Source of the DNA: Deltaproteobacteria bacterium
GTDB taxonomy: Bacteria > Lernaellota > Lernaellaia > JACKCT01
Length of the DNA: 64,000 nt
Assembly (NCBI GenBank): GCA_027493875.1
Contig: JAOSJX010000001.1
Coordinates: forward strand, 248,001-312,000
Reading direction: 5' to 3'
Position numbers and translations under genes: made by a program. Position 1 is the first letter of the stretch, and every line of letters starts with the position of its first letter. The notes under the pieces are model-generated. The model was given only the letters and a program-made list of their open reading frames with translations. It was not told the origin of the DNA and searched no databases. Below, piece by piece: positions 16,926 to 28,049 of this stretch.

Positions 16926-17801
16926 TTGACGAAAAGCCCCTGCCGAAAGACCTGCAAGACAAGATCCTCGAGCGGCGACGCGGTTTTGCGCGTAGAGCTG
17001 ATGGCAGTGCAGCGAGTGGCAAACGACGCGCACGCGCGCCAGATAGTCCTCGTATTCGCGGCGGTAGCGGCGGAGCGTGCGTCCGCTGATGGTGACCTGA
17101 CGGCGGCGGCCGGACTCCGCATCGGTCATGACCACGGCGCCGCGCCACTTCGGCTCGGCCTCATAATGATGATGCAGGCAAAGCGCCGCGAGATCGTATC
17201 CGGCTGAGTACGCCGATTTTAAGGCGCGCTCGTACCCCGCCTCGTCCCAAAAATCGGAAACGACGACCGCGAGGCCTTTCGGGCGCTTCTGCGAAAGAAA
17301 GGTGGAAAACGCGCCGGCCATATCGGTCGACGGCATCGGTTTCAGGTTTTCGAGGTAGTCGAAGACGGCGAGGATGCGTCCCTTGCCACGCGTTACCGGC
17401 ATCGGCTCGGCGAGTTCCGCGCCGAAGGGCTGGATCGAGACGGCGTCGTGGTTCGACAGCGCGACGTAGGCAAGGGCGGCGACGACCTTGCGCGCGTAGT
17501 CGAACTTTTTCGGATCGCCGAAATCCATCGACCGGCTTGCGTCGAGAAGAAAATGAACGTTGAGATTTTCTTCCTCGTGAAAGAGCTTTGTGGCGAGCTG
17601 CTCCATCCGCGCGTAAAGATTCCAGTCGAGGTAACGGGGATCGTCGCCGGGCGCGTAGTCACGATAATCCGCAAACTCCATGCCCCACCCCATTTTCTTT
17701 GTCCGAGTGTGGGCGCGGGCCTTGCCGGCGAAAAGCTTCTTCGACAGCAGGTAGAGATATTCGAGCTTCTTTAAGAATTCTTCGTCAAATAGTTTCGCCA
17801 T
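16922..17801 (-). CDS. DUF58 domain protein
   Basis: About 292 residues with the family hallmarks MEFADYRDYAPGDDPRYLDW and NVHFLLDASRSMDFGD, the latter a vWA-like DxSxS metal site, plus GLAVVVSDFWDEAGYE. DUF58 proteins are encoded with MoxR ATPases and BatA-type proteins, and are presumed cytosolic partners of the complex. The frame runs straight into the next gene unless one base is corrected near 16985. The corrected C-terminus LEDLVLQVFRQGLFVK ends with an ATGA overlap of the BatA-like start, so the long apparent fusion is an artefact. The start lies 21 bases after the upstream gene. Confidence 0.82.
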
Positions 17802-17822
17802 GGCCGCTTCGTCTTTGTTTTT

Positions 17823-19444
17823 TTATTCCGATTTTTCCGCGCCGACCTGCGCCTGAATCGTTTCCAGATAGCGCCGGACGTAAGCGCGCAGGACAACGGG
17901 AACGGATTCATCGTCGAGGATCGCCTGTGCTTCCTCGCGATAGGATTGCAGGAGTTCCTCCAAGGTCGCGGGCGCTTCTTTCGTCTCTTCGAGGATCTGC
18001 ACCGGCGCCTGCCCCTCGCCCACGCGCGATTCGAGCTGCTCCTTGCGCGCGGCGTCGTGGTCGATGTGCTCCACTTTGATCGCGCCTTTGTCCGAGCCCC
18101 CGCCCGATCCGGCGCTTCCGGACCCGTCCCCGCCGGGCTTTTTTCGCCGCCTTCCGGCGCGCCTTCCATCTGCATATCCAGCTTCAGGCCGCGCTTCATC
18201 TCCTCCGTGTTTTTCACGAGCTTCATTTCCGCGTCTTCCGGCGGCGGCTGGTCCGCTCGGTTGAAGCAGCGTCTCTTTGTCGCGGCGCGCTGTTGCGCCC
18301 GCTCCGCTTCTTTTTCGGCGTCGACGTAGTGCGTGAGGTGCGAGGCGTACTGCTCCATGAATTCCGCGAACGAGGCTTCCTGCGCCGCCTGCTGTTTGGC
18401 ACGCATGCTGCCGCTGTCCTGCGTGAAAAACATATCCGCAAGCTCGTTGATGTTGGCCGACTTTTTCTTCCGACCGACCGATTCCTCTTTGACGGTTTCC
18501 ACGTATTCTTCGACCTCGGCCAGCGTCGGCTCCTCGGCGACGAGCTTCTGATCCATGTTGGCGAACGCATCCTGCAGCGCCTGATCGAGCGCGGGATTCA
18601 TCGCCCGCATCACGGCCATGTCACCCGCGGAGAGTTTGCCGTCCGGCGCGATCTCCGGGAGGCGGTCCACGGCGGCGACCGTCACGGCGGCGGGGCTGCC
18701 CTGCTCGGTCTGCGACCGCTCGATCGTCTCGGGCGGCGGCGCGACCGGCGCGGACGGCTCCTCGCGCGAAGCCGCGCGCAGTTCGGCCAACCGCTCGCGC
18801 CACTTCATGAATAAGCCGGGGATTTTATCGGATGCCGGCGGCGTGACGGGCGCCTGCTCCGGCGCGGCGACGTCGGCGGGTGTGCGATCCGGCGCGTCGC
18901 GCAGGGCCCTTTCAACCGGCGAAAGGACCTCCTCCTGTTGCCGCCACGACGCGAAGTTCACCGACTGCGCCGCGATCAACGCGGGGACAAACAATAGGGC
19001 GAGGCCCATACGAAGCGCCGCGGGCTTTTCGGCCACCGGGAAATACGGCGCCGCCGCCGTTTGGCCGGCGACGCGTTCGCCGTCTTCGACGGCCAGCGTC
19101 ATCATGGAAGACGGCTCAGTGACCGTCCTGAATTCGAGGGCGTTGGAGATCCGGTCGGCCAGCCCGGCGCGGACGTCGATACTTCTCGCGATCCGGCGTG
19201 ACGACAACCCCCACGCCGCGTAGATCAGGCAACCAAGGATGACGGCCACGACCACGCGCCACACCGCGACCCCGAGCCAGGGTCCCGCGTCGGCAAGGCC
19301 GCGCCCGCCGGCGACGGCGACCGCACCCGCCGCGAAGACCGCCGGAAGCGTGTAAGAGCCGGCGTGTACCGCGCGGCCTGCGAACGCACGCACGCGCGCC
19401 CGGCGGACGAGGCTCTCGATACGCGGTGTCATCATCGAGGACAC
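17823..19444 (-). CDS. Coiled-coil membrane protein of the MoxR cluster
   Basis: Three hydrophobic segments lie near the N-terminus (YTLPAVFAAGAVAVAGG; VAVWRVVVAVILGCLIYAAW; ALRMGLALLFVPALIAAQS). A long acidic Ala/Glu-rich region follows, with coiled-coil character (AEVEEYVETVKEESVGRKKK; VDAEKEAERAQQRAATKRR), and the C-terminus is VVLRAYVRRYLETIQAQVGA. About 540 residues. The frame breaks at T6 18139-18144; after correction it continues GGSDKGAIKVEHIDHDAARK. Similar proteins (DUF4175-like) accompany DUF58/vWA genes, but I cannot assign this one firmly. The start is uncertain: GTG 19444 has GGGAG just upstream; ATG 19435 and TTG 19471 are alternatives. Confidence 0.6.
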
Positions 19445-19528
19445 GAAACTCCCATCAAGTCGGCGCGTCAAAAGGCGGGTTTGCCGGCGCTTGCGAGGCG
19501 GCGATTGTGCCGTGCGGGATGCGGCGGG

Positions 19529-21261
19529 TCAATGCCGGTTATCAGCTATTTCCGCGGCGCGGGCTTCGTGGGCGGCGGCGGTTTTTTCGGACCCGCGCGA
19601 GCGGTAGAACGCGGCGAGGCGCCGGTGTCCGTCCGCGTCGCCGGAAAGATCGTAGAGACCGATCGACCAGCCGGCGCGGGCGACGGGCGTGCGTTCGAGG
19701 AGCCATTCCAAACCGGGGGCGTACTGGCCGGTTTGAAAGGTCATGCTCGCCGCCAGCAGATCCGGGACGGGTTCGACCAGCGCGTCGTCCGGGTTTTGCG
19801 ATCCAAAAACGCGACGAGGAGGCTGGTAATCGATGCCGTAGCTCTCGGGCGGGGCGGGACCGAAATAGCCCAGGACGACGCGGCCCGCGCCGCGCCCTCT
19901 TTGAGAAGGCGCGCGAGTTCGGGGAGATCCTGGCCCCAGTCGATGTTGGAGTCGCTCAGATAACGCGGACCGTTCGCCGGTCCGCCGACGAGATCGTTGA
20001 AGAATGAAAGGTCGTGCGGAAACACGAGAGCCGACTCGAAAAGGGACGCCGCGAGCGCGGCGGCGGCGATCGCCCTTCCCGCTTTTTCCCCGCGCGAGCT
20101 TTGATACGACAACGCCGGAAAGAAGGATCAGGATCGGCTGCAACGGCAAAAGAAAACGCACGCCGATGTCGACCTTGGAAAAAGCGCGAAGACCGCGAAG
20201 ACCGCGGCGGGAACGGCAAACGCGGTGGCGTTCGACTTCCAAAGATTTCGCCCTCCGCGCGACTTCCGCCATTACAAGGAAGAACAGAAACGCCGCGGCG
20301 TTGAGCGCGAGCGTGCCGATCGGCGTTTTCAGCGCGTACGCGGCCGGATAATAAGAGCGCCAGCCCGTCTTGGAGACCTGGCCGAGAAAGTAGGCGTCAT
20401 GACCGTCGGCGGTGCGTTCGGAGGCGCGGCCGAGATCGGCGATGAGGCGGGCGGCGTCGCCGCCGTAGGAAATAAGCACCACGGCCAACAGCGCGAGCGC
20501 AAACACGGCCGGCGCGACGAGATCGCGCGATGTGAGTCGCGTGCCGTCATTCTCTCCGCGACGCGGCAATAAATCGCCGAGCACGACCAGAACCATCCCG
20601 AGAACGATCGGCGCGGCCGAAAACTTCGACGCGAAAGCCGCGCCCGCGAACAGCCCGGCGACGGCGATCCAGCCGGTTCCGCCGGCGCGCCGGTATTGCC
20701 AAAGCGCCGCGACGGCCAGAAACGCGAATGCGGCGCAGCTCATGTCGAGGGTGGCGATGCGTCCGTGGGCGATCCATTCGGGTGTTGCGGTGAAGAGAAG
20801 AAGCACCGCGGCGAGCGCATAACCTCCGGCCCAGCGCCAGGCCACGGCGCCCGCCGCGACCATGGCGAGCGCCGCCAAGACGACGCTGACCCAGCGCGAG
20901 CGATTCAACAGCGCGTCCGGGTCGTGCGTGCCGGTCTGGTAAAAAAACGCGATGGCGAAGTAGTTGGCGCAGATGACCGGCGCGATCCCGAGTTTCGCGC
21001 AGCGTTCCGACGAAAACGGCGGTGCCGGATGGTCGCCGAGGATCGGCAGCGCCAGCAGCGTCCGCGCGAGCGGGGATGAACGTCGAGAAACCCGCGGTCC
21101 CCGGCGCGTTCGGCGACGCCGACGGCGGCGGGAACGAGCTCATCCATGACGGGTGACTTATCGCTTTCGGACAGACGCGCGAGGGCCACGAAGAAAACGA
21201 CCGCCGCGGCGATCGCGGCCCAGGCGACGAGTTCGGCGCGGTGCGCGGTCAATTCCGGCAA
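19529..21261 (-). CDS. GT39/ArnT-like membrane glycosyltransferase (several frameshifts)
   Basis: The rebuilt protein of about 577 residues starts MPELTAHRAELVAWAAIAAA. Early comes DKSPVMDELVPAAVGV, matching the acidic loop of dolichol/undecaprenyl-phosphate-mannose-type transferases, and YYPAAYALKTPIGTLALNAA and ANGPRYLSDSNIDWGQDLPE are classic signatures of this group. Many transmembrane helices are present. Such enzymes use a lipid-phosphate sugar and glycosylate lipids or proteins on the outer face of the inner membrane. Breaks lie near 21085, 20215, 20100 and 19900. It sits just upstream of the MoxR cluster on the same strand, but co-function is not shown. Confidence 0.72.
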
Positions 21262-21276
21262 CGCCCCGCCACGGAT

Positions 21277-23214
21277 TCAGCAGCCGCAGCAGCCTCCGCC
21301 GTCGTCATCGTCGTCATCGCCCGCGTCGCCGGGGTCTCCGGAGTCATCGTCATCCCCGGTATCATCGTCATCGGCGCCGCCCTCGTCCACCACCTCGACT
21401 TCGAGGCGGCGGGGTTCCTTGGTCATGCCGATGCCCGGGACGGTCACGAGCCCCGACGAGCCGACGGCCGTCTCGCCCGCGTCGAGTTCTTCCCCGCTTC
21501 CAAGGTCGACGAGGCGCCACGCGAGCGTCGCGGACGGTTCGGGATGAAATTCCCGCGCGCGGCGGACGGAGACGTCGGTGTAGGCAAACTCAAAGGGCGC
21601 GACGTCGTTTTCAAAATCGGATTCGGAGACGAGAAAGAGCGTGGCCGCCCAGAAATCCGGCGTGTCGTCGATGGTGTCGCCGTTCCAATCGAAATAGCCG
21701 CCCCAGGTCCCCCACTCGGTGCCGGTGGAACGGTCGCCGTTGCCGATGTCGGGTTCGCGCTCCGGCGTCAGCGGGTTTTGGTCGTCGAACGAAAAGGCCG
21801 GATAAGATTGATCGCGGCGGTATCGCGTCAGCGCCGTGGGGTCGAGCGCCGGGCTGCTCGTCCAATGCGCCCCGGCCCACTGGATGACGTGGTCGCGTTC
21901 GTCCCAATAAACGTAGGCACCCCAGCGCGCTTCTTCCATTTCGTCGAAGGCGTTCACCTTGTACGACCAATCCTCAAAGGTGTCGCGTTTGCCCACGCCG
22001 TATTTCGTAAACGGCAGATCCTCGTCATGAAGCAGCGTGGTCGGCCAGTACCAGTCGCGCAGGCCGATTCCGCCGGGCAGATTCGTGGCGAGGTTCTGCT
22101 CGTAGGTCCCCTCCATGAAGGGAGCGAACGGGTTGATGGTCGCCGAGAAAATCGGCACCAGCGCAATGCCGGCGGAATAGGCCTCCGGGCTCCAGCGGAC
22201 GAGCGAGTTGACGCCGCTGCCGCCGCCGCTGACACCGAAGAGGGCGACGCGATCCGGGTCGACGTCCTCGTTCGCGATAAGCCATTCGCGGATAAAATCG
22301 ACGCGGCGGATCGTGTAGTTCACCACGACGGCGTCGTCCGGCGGATCCCCGTCCGGCGTTTCGAAGCGGTTGAACCCCGTCCAATAGCCGAACCACCGCG
22401 TGGTCTCCGGTAGAACGTCCTTCGTTGTGAAATTGATCCACTTCAGGACCGAGACGGAATCGTCCACCGACGCGAGAAAACCGTCGTGAATCGTCGTGTC
22501 GAGCTGAAGCAGCGTGTGGTAACCGTCGCCGAAGTTGGCGTAGTTGCTGGTCGGCCCGCCGCCGTGCATCGCGAAAACGAGCGGCAGGCGCCCGCCCGTG
22601 CGCCCGTCGGCCGGTTCGTGAAGCGCAAAGACGTAGGCCGTCCCGTTGGCGTACTCGTTGCCCATCACCGGGTAGTCGGCGCGGCCCGATTCGAAATCGG
22701 CGCGGCCGTCGATCCAATGGGCGTAAACGGTAAAGGGATTGCCCGCCTCGTTCACGCTTTCGAGCTGCGGATGGCATTGAACCGGGTCGAGCGCTTGCGT
22801 TACGGGGCCGATCGCGTTGTCCGGGCCGAGCGCCGTTTCATCGTGTTTGACGACGGCGAAATATTCCGGCACGGCCTCGTGCGGCGTGTAGACGAAAACG
22901 CCCTCGTCGGCGCCGAGGGTGTAGCGCCCGCCACCTTCGGTCGGGACGCGCCACGTGGCCGTCAGCTTGGAGAATTTCAGGCGCGACGCCTGCCAATCCT
23001 CGGGAAAAAGACGGCCCGCCAACTCCGCCTGCGACGGATCGGTGATGGGCGCGCTCGAGCGATAGACGTCGTAGGTGAACGGCGTTGGCGCCGCATCGCG
23101 CCAAAGAATCCACGTTTGGCCGTCGACGTTCCAGGCGCGGATGTCGGTTTGTGCCTGCGCCATCGTTGGAACAATCAACGCCAAGGCGATAACGATCAAT
23201 AACGTTTGTTTCAT
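21277..23214 (-). CDS. Exported alpha/beta-hydrolase-like enzyme with Asp-rich, CGC-terminated tail
   Basis: A 645-residue secreted protein with signal peptide MKQTLLIVIALALIVPTMAQ. A fibronectin-like N-terminal part (WNVDGQTWILWRDAAPTPFT) precedes a catalytic domain with LPLVFAMHGGG (oxyanion region) and the nucleophile elbow ALFGVSGGGSG near residue 330, as in poly(hydroxyalkanoate) depolymerase or feruloyl-esterase-like hydrolases. The end is remarkable: four or more Asp runs, then DDDDDDGGGCCGC at the very C-terminus. The frame is intact. Substrate unknown. The tail recurs on the protease ending at 26498 and, hidden by a frameshift, on the one ending near 60668. Confidence 0.8.
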   Translation of the reverse strand: MKQTLLIVIALALIVPTMAQAQTDIRAWNVDGQTWILWRDAAPTPFTYDVYRSSAPITDPSQAELAGRLFPEDWQASRLKFSKLTATWRVPTEGGGRYTLGADEGVFVYTPHEAVPEYFAVVKHDETALGPDNAIGPVTQALDPVQCHPQLESVNEAGNPFTVYAHWIDGRADFESGRADYPVMGNEYANGTAYVFALHEPADGRTGGRLPLVFAMHGGGPTSNYANFGDGYHTLLQLDTTIHDGFLASVDDSVSVLKWINFTTKDVLPETTRWFGYWTGFNRFETPDGDPPDDAVVVNYTIRRVDFIREWLIANEDVDPDRVALFGVSGGGSGVNSLVRWSPEAYSAGIALVPIFSATINPFAPFMEGTYEQNLATNLPGGIGLRDWYWPTTLLHDEDLPFTKYGVGKRDTFEDWSYKVNAFDEMEEARWGAYVYWDERDHVIQWAGAHWTSSPALDPTALTRYRRDQSYPAFSFDDQNPLTPEREPDIGNGDRSTGTEWGTWGGYFDWNGDTIDDTPDFWAATLFLVSESDFENDVAPFEFAYTDVSVRRAREFHPEPSATLAWRLVDLGSGEELDAGETAVGSSGLVTVPGIGMTKEPRRLEVEVVDEGGADDDDTGDDDDSGDPGDAGDDDDDDGGGCCGC

Positions 23215-23287
23215 TTTTTGATTGAGCCCGTCCGCTGTCGATGTCAGCGTTCCGCTACTCTCCCGGCGCCCCGTAGGTCATATAGAG

Positions 23288-24601
23288 CTAGTTGATGCAC
23301 ATCTCGTCGGTGCTCGAATCACCCCAATAGGTCGTTTCGGTTTGACCGCGGGTGTCGTAGCCGCAAGTGACGCGCAAGGTATCGCCGGGTTTGATCACCA
23401 TCGGTTCGGTGTATTCGCCGAAATCCTGGAACAGGAAATTCCAATCGTTGACTTTCGCCATGCAGGTCGACTCGCCGCCGCGAATGCGTTCGACGAGAAA
23501 GGTTTTGCCCAGTTCGTGCATATGCGGGGCGACGCCCCAGATCGTCGCGTCGGGTCCCGCCGGCGGGAGCACCATTTCGTCCGTTTGAAGAACGAGGTCC
23601 CGTCCCGGCGGCAACTCCAGATCGCGCACGGCCACGAGGAAAAGCCACGCTTCCTTTTCGACGGCATCGGCCAGCCGCAGCGCGAGCGTCGAGCGGTCGG
23701 TATGCCCGTCCTCGCCTTCGTGTTTTTCGTAGCCGTCGGTCAGGTGATAGTGCACCTGCAAAACGACCCTTGTTCCGGCCTTCAAACGAATACCGGTGCC
23801 TTCCGGATAGTAGGAAGCGCCGCCGGTCGGCCCGGCCAACGCCACGAGTCCCGCGCCGCCGGCCCCCGATCCTCCGTAGCAGGTCCATCCGGGCTCCGGG
23901 TCCTCGGCGTCGAGCTCGTACGCGTTTCGAAGCGCGATCGGATTGTTGAGATTGTAGACGATCGCGTGATGGACGATTTCCGGTTCGCCCGGGATCACTT
24001 CGTAACCCGTGACGAACGCGTCGCGGTCCAAGCCCGGATCAAGGAGAAAACACCGGTAGTCGTCGCCGTCGGCCGCGTCGGGGACGTAGTCCACGCCGGT
24101 ATCCATGACGACCGTCGGGTACGGCAGGCCGGGTTTTTTTCGGCGGAACGGGCGGCGCGTCGGCGGGATCGCCTTCCGGCATGCCGGCGTCGATCCACGT
24201 GTTGATCGTTTCGATTTCGTCCTTGTCCATCCAGCGCGCGCGCTTGAACGATTGGCACTGGCCGGAGTTGTCGAGATTCCACGGCGGCATGTCGCGCTGC
24301 GACACGAGATCGCCGACATGATCGCCCCACGCGGCCAGATCCTCGTAGTCGAGCAGATCGAACGCAACCTCCCCGACACCGTGACAGCTTACGCACCGGT
24401 TCATCACGATCGGCGCGATGTCTTCGTAGTAGTCGATCCGCTCGCCGTCGACGAGAGAACTCGATTCGTTCACGGAGAAATCATTTCCTGGAGAATCGTT
24501 GTCGCCGTTCACCTCGCGCAACTCGACATCGCCGCACGAAGCGAAGATCGCAACCACTCCCAAAACCAGCCCGAAGGCCAACCCAACAAAAATTTAGGCA
24601 T
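23288..24601 (-). CDS. Copper type II monooxygenase-like protein with N-terminal heme c motif
   Basis: About 437 residues. After a lipoprotein-type signal peptide (GLVLGVVAIFASCGD), a single CxxCH heme motif appears in MNRCVSCHGVG. Next come copper-site signatures of the PHM/DBH (Cu2 ascorbate-dependent monooxygenase) fold: IVHHAIVYNL (His pair), VVLQVHYHLTDG, GVAPHMHELGKTF (HxH) and a terminal DEMC Met. It should hydroxylate an organic substrate outside the cytoplasm with electrons delivered by heme or a small donor. Frames change at T7 24134-24140. A start at 24601 (MPKF) requires one missing T in the run near 24592; otherwise TTG 24581 is the start. Confidence 0.78.
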
Positions 24602-24844
24602 CAAACCTTTTCCGAGGCGCCCCTGCTTCTGAAATCTCTAAATCGCCGTTATTACGCTAAAAATCGGCGACCAGGACGCCGACGGCGTCTCGCGTCCAGG
24701 AACGCGATCGGGGCGAACGGGTCCTCCATATAGCGGAAATTCGGGCCCAAAAGCAAGCCCGCGCCGTGACGAAGGGGAAACGAATCGTTTTCACGCTCAC
24801 CGATTTTTCGTAAGGTGGCCGCCGGACCCCCGGAGGAAAGGCCC

Positions 24845-26451
24845 ATGACCACGGAACGCCGCAGGGAAAGAAGCTACAGCAACACCTCGCCCGACCGCGT
24901 CTGGGACGATCTCGTCATCGGATCAGGGATGGGCGGCATGACGTGCGCTGCGATTCTGTCGAAGATCGGGCGGCGCGTTCTGATTCTCGAGCAGCACTAT
25001 ATCCCCGGCGGTTTCACGCAGACGTTCAAGCGCGGCAAATACATCTGGGACGTGGGCGTGCACGTCGTCGGCCAGACGACCGAACACACCGTCGCCGGCC
25101 GATTGCTCGCCGAGCTGACGGGCGGACGCCTGCGCTGGGCCTCGACGGGTGACGTTTACGACGAGTTTTATTTTCCGGATTCGTTTCGTGCGGACTTTCC
25201 CGGCAACCCGCGCGCGTTTACCGCGATGCTCAAGGAAAAATTCCCCGGCGAGGAAGGCGCCATCGACCGCTATCTCGCGGCGGTTCGCGTCGCGTCGCGC
25301 GCGATGCAAAAGCACTACGCGGCCGGTTCATTGCCGTCCTTTCTCTCACCGGTGGCGGGCTTCATGGACCGCGGCGCCACGCCCTATCTCGAAAAGACGA
25401 CGCAGCAGGTTCTGGATGAAATCACGGACAACGAGAAACTGAAAACGGTCCTCGTCGCGCAGTGGGGCTACTACGGCACCCCGCCTTCGCAATCGGCGTT
25501 CGGCATTCACGCGCTGGTCGTCGACCATTTTCTGTGGGGCGGATACTACCCTGTCGGCGGGGCCAAGAGCATCGCGGATGCGCTGCTCAAAACCGTCGAG
25601 GACGCCGGCGGCTGGACACGCGTGCGCGCGAAGGTTGAGGAACTTATCATCGAGAACGGAACGTGCGTGGGCGCGCGCCTTGTGGGCGGCGAAGAAATCC
25701 GGGCGAAACGCGTGTTCAGCGCGGCGGGCGGGCTGGAAACCGCCGGCAAGCTGCTGCCCGGGGCCGCGGAATGGACCGCGTCCGTGAAGAAGCTGGGGTC
25801 GTCGCCGGCGCACGTCTGCCTCTATTTCGGTTTCAAAGGCGATATCGCCGCGGCGGGCGCGACGCGGGCGAACAAATGGTTTTACGAGACGTGGAGTCCG
25901 GAGGACGTGGCCTGGGACCCGCGCGACGCGTCGAGCCGCGCGCCGGTGTTGTACGTGTCTTTCCCGTCGCTGAAGGACCCGGCGCACAACCCGGGCCCCG
26001 AGATGCTGCACACGGGCGAGGTGGTCACCTTTATCGACTACGATCTGTTCGCCCCGTGGAAAGAGACGAAGCTGATGAAGCGCGGTGAGGAATACGACGC
26101 GTTCAAAAAGGATCTCGAAGAGCGGATGCTGGCGCATTTCCTCGAGCACATGCCGAAACTGCGCCCGTTGATCGACTACGTGGAACTCTCCACGCCGCTG
26201 TCCACCGAGTTTTATACGCACGCGGCCAAGGGCGGCATCTACGGCCTCGAACACACGCGCGAGCGGTTTAAGAACCCATGGCTCCGCCCGAAACGCCCAT
26301 GCCGGGGCTTTTTCTCGCGGGGTCGGACGTGGCCAGCGGCGGGGTGATGGGCGCGATGGCCGGCGGCATGCTCGCGACGATCGCCGCGGAACCGCTCAAG
26401 GTGCTCGGCTATTTACGGAAGGCGACGCGAAAAAGCGCCAGCGCGGCGTAA
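24845..26451 (+). CDS. FAD-dependent RetSat/CrtI-like oxidoreductase
   Basis: About 535 residues with the N-terminal dinucleotide-binding motif DLVIGSGMGGMTCAAILSKI, then VLILEQHYIPGGFTQTF, the hallmark of the phytoene desaturase/all-trans-retinol 13,14-reductase group. The C-terminus MPGLFLAGSDVASGGVMGAM carries the second FAD motif. It probably saturates or desaturates a polyene. The ATG at 24845 follows GGAGG by a normal distance; an upstream in-frame start at 24815 is less likely. One missing C near 26287 shifts the frame before the last 60 residues, which otherwise end wrongly at 26347. It stands alone, divergent from the monooxygenase gene. Confidence 0.82.
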
Positions 26452-26497
26452 CAGGCTACAGGCTACAGACCACGGAAAATTCGAAGGCGCCGTTGGT

Positions 26498-27918
26498 TCA
26501 ACAGCCGCACATCCCGGAATCGCCGTCGTCATCATCGTCGTCGCCGGAATTCCCCGGGACGTCGTCATCATCGCCGGCGCCGGTGTCGTCGTCTCCATCC
26601 GGCGGATGAAAATCGTCGTCCGCGGCGTCATCGTCATCGTCCGCGGGTGTCGTGGACGTTGTCGTCGTTGTCGTCGTCGGAACCGTCGTCAAGTGTTGAT
26701 TGAGAGATTGCGCGTAGGCCTGATCGAAGCGGCCGAACCAATCCACCCCGTTGCGCGTCCAGCAGTATGACGTTCCGCCGGTCAACGTGCCGACGAGAAG
26801 TTTTCGTCGTTCAGCAGCGGCGAGCCGGAGGAGCCGCCCTCGGTGTTTCCCTCACCGTATTTGATGATCCAATACTGACTGGAACTGCCGTTTTCGAATC
26901 CGAAGGCCAGCCGTTTGTACGCGCCGGAAGGATGATGAATGATCGCGACGTTCTCTCCGGGGTCAAGCGGCTCGGCGGTCCAGCCCAGAGCGAACGCGCC
27001 GGTGGGCGGGTCCTGATGCAGCTTCAGCAGCGTGTAATCGTAGAACGAGCCGCCCGCGACGTAGTCCGAGCCGTTCGTCCGCGGCACCGACGCCAGCGCA
27101 GGCACGGCGCCGTTGCAGACATCGGTTTCGAACTCCCAGTACGCGATCATGCTCGCCGCGGCGTTCTGATTTCCGATGCAGTGGTTCGCGGTATAGAACC
27201 ACGCCCCTCCGCGCCGTTCACGATGAGGCTGCCGGTGCAGAGCGCCGAGCCGAGAAAAAACTTCAAACTGAATGAGCGCGACGGCGGCCCGCTGATCGAC
27301 GTACTCCGAATAGCAATTGGGATCGAGGTGGCAGTTTTGCTCCTTGGTCGGCGGCGCCTCGACCGCGCGAAAGCCGTGGCTGACGCGATCGACAACGAGA
27401 GACGGGACGCTCGATTCCCCGCGCACCTCGACGACGAATGTATCGCCTTCCACCGCCGGTCCCCAGGTATCATGCGTTCCGTGACCAACGATCGCCTCGG
27501 CGGATTCGTCGTGCGGCGCACGCACCAGGACGCGTCCCGAATATTCCGGTGGAAATTCCGCGAAATGGGGACGCAAAAAGAACGCCCCCTCCGAGCGAAC
27601 CGCAAGAAGCCATCGGTCGCCCGCGCGGACCCACCGCGATAAGTCGGCGGCGGGAATGTCGACGTGCGCGCCGATCATCAGCGGTTCGTCATTGGGCGCG
27701 GCCAGGACCGCGTCCACCGCCGCGCGGGACTTTTCCGGCGCCACGACGACCGCGCGCGCGACGGCCTCCGCCACGCCCTCGTCCGTTACCGCGACCGGCT
27801 CGGTGCGATCCAGACCGATCCAGAATTCGCCGTCGACGCGAATCGCGTTGTCGGCCGCGAAAGAAGTGCTGACCAAAGCCAGGGTTAGAAGCAGAAATAC
27901 GGAAAACGCACTGCGCAT
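26498..27918 (-). CDS. Exported trypsin-like serine protease with Asp-rich, CGC-terminated tail
   Basis: About 473 residues with signal peptide MRSAFSVFLLLTLALVSTSF. A beta-rich propeptide-like region precedes a chymotrypsin-fold domain: LGSALCTGSLIVN, WFYTANHCIG (His), FYDYTLLKL (Asp) and NTEGGSSGSPLL (Ser), most like lysyl-endopeptidase-type trypsins. Cys pairs suggest disulfides. A poly-Thr linker (TTVPTTTTTTTSTTP) leads to Asp runs and the terminal DDDDDDGDSGMCGC. Frames change near 27200-27250 (two compensating) and near 26800. Exported; the tail may anchor it. Confidence 0.78.
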
Positions 27919-28049
27919 GCCTTACCTCAAATTCAATATCATCCGGCGCCCGCCGGCGCCGGGGGCGACGTAGTTTGCCCCAACGAGCGGGGAAAAACCA
28001 CCGGACCTTTACTTTGCTTTTGGCGGCGTTCTTTTATGATGCGTTCCCT

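Noticed and set aside
16152..17801. Apparent DUF58-BatA fusion protein
   Set aside because: Correcting one base near 16985 restores a normal DUF58 C-terminus and an ATGA overlap with the next gene, so the fusion is an artefact.
24652..24852. Short minus-strand frame between the monooxygenase and oxidoreductase genes
   Set aside because: It has no start signal or conserved feature and overlaps the ribosome site of the plus-strand gene.
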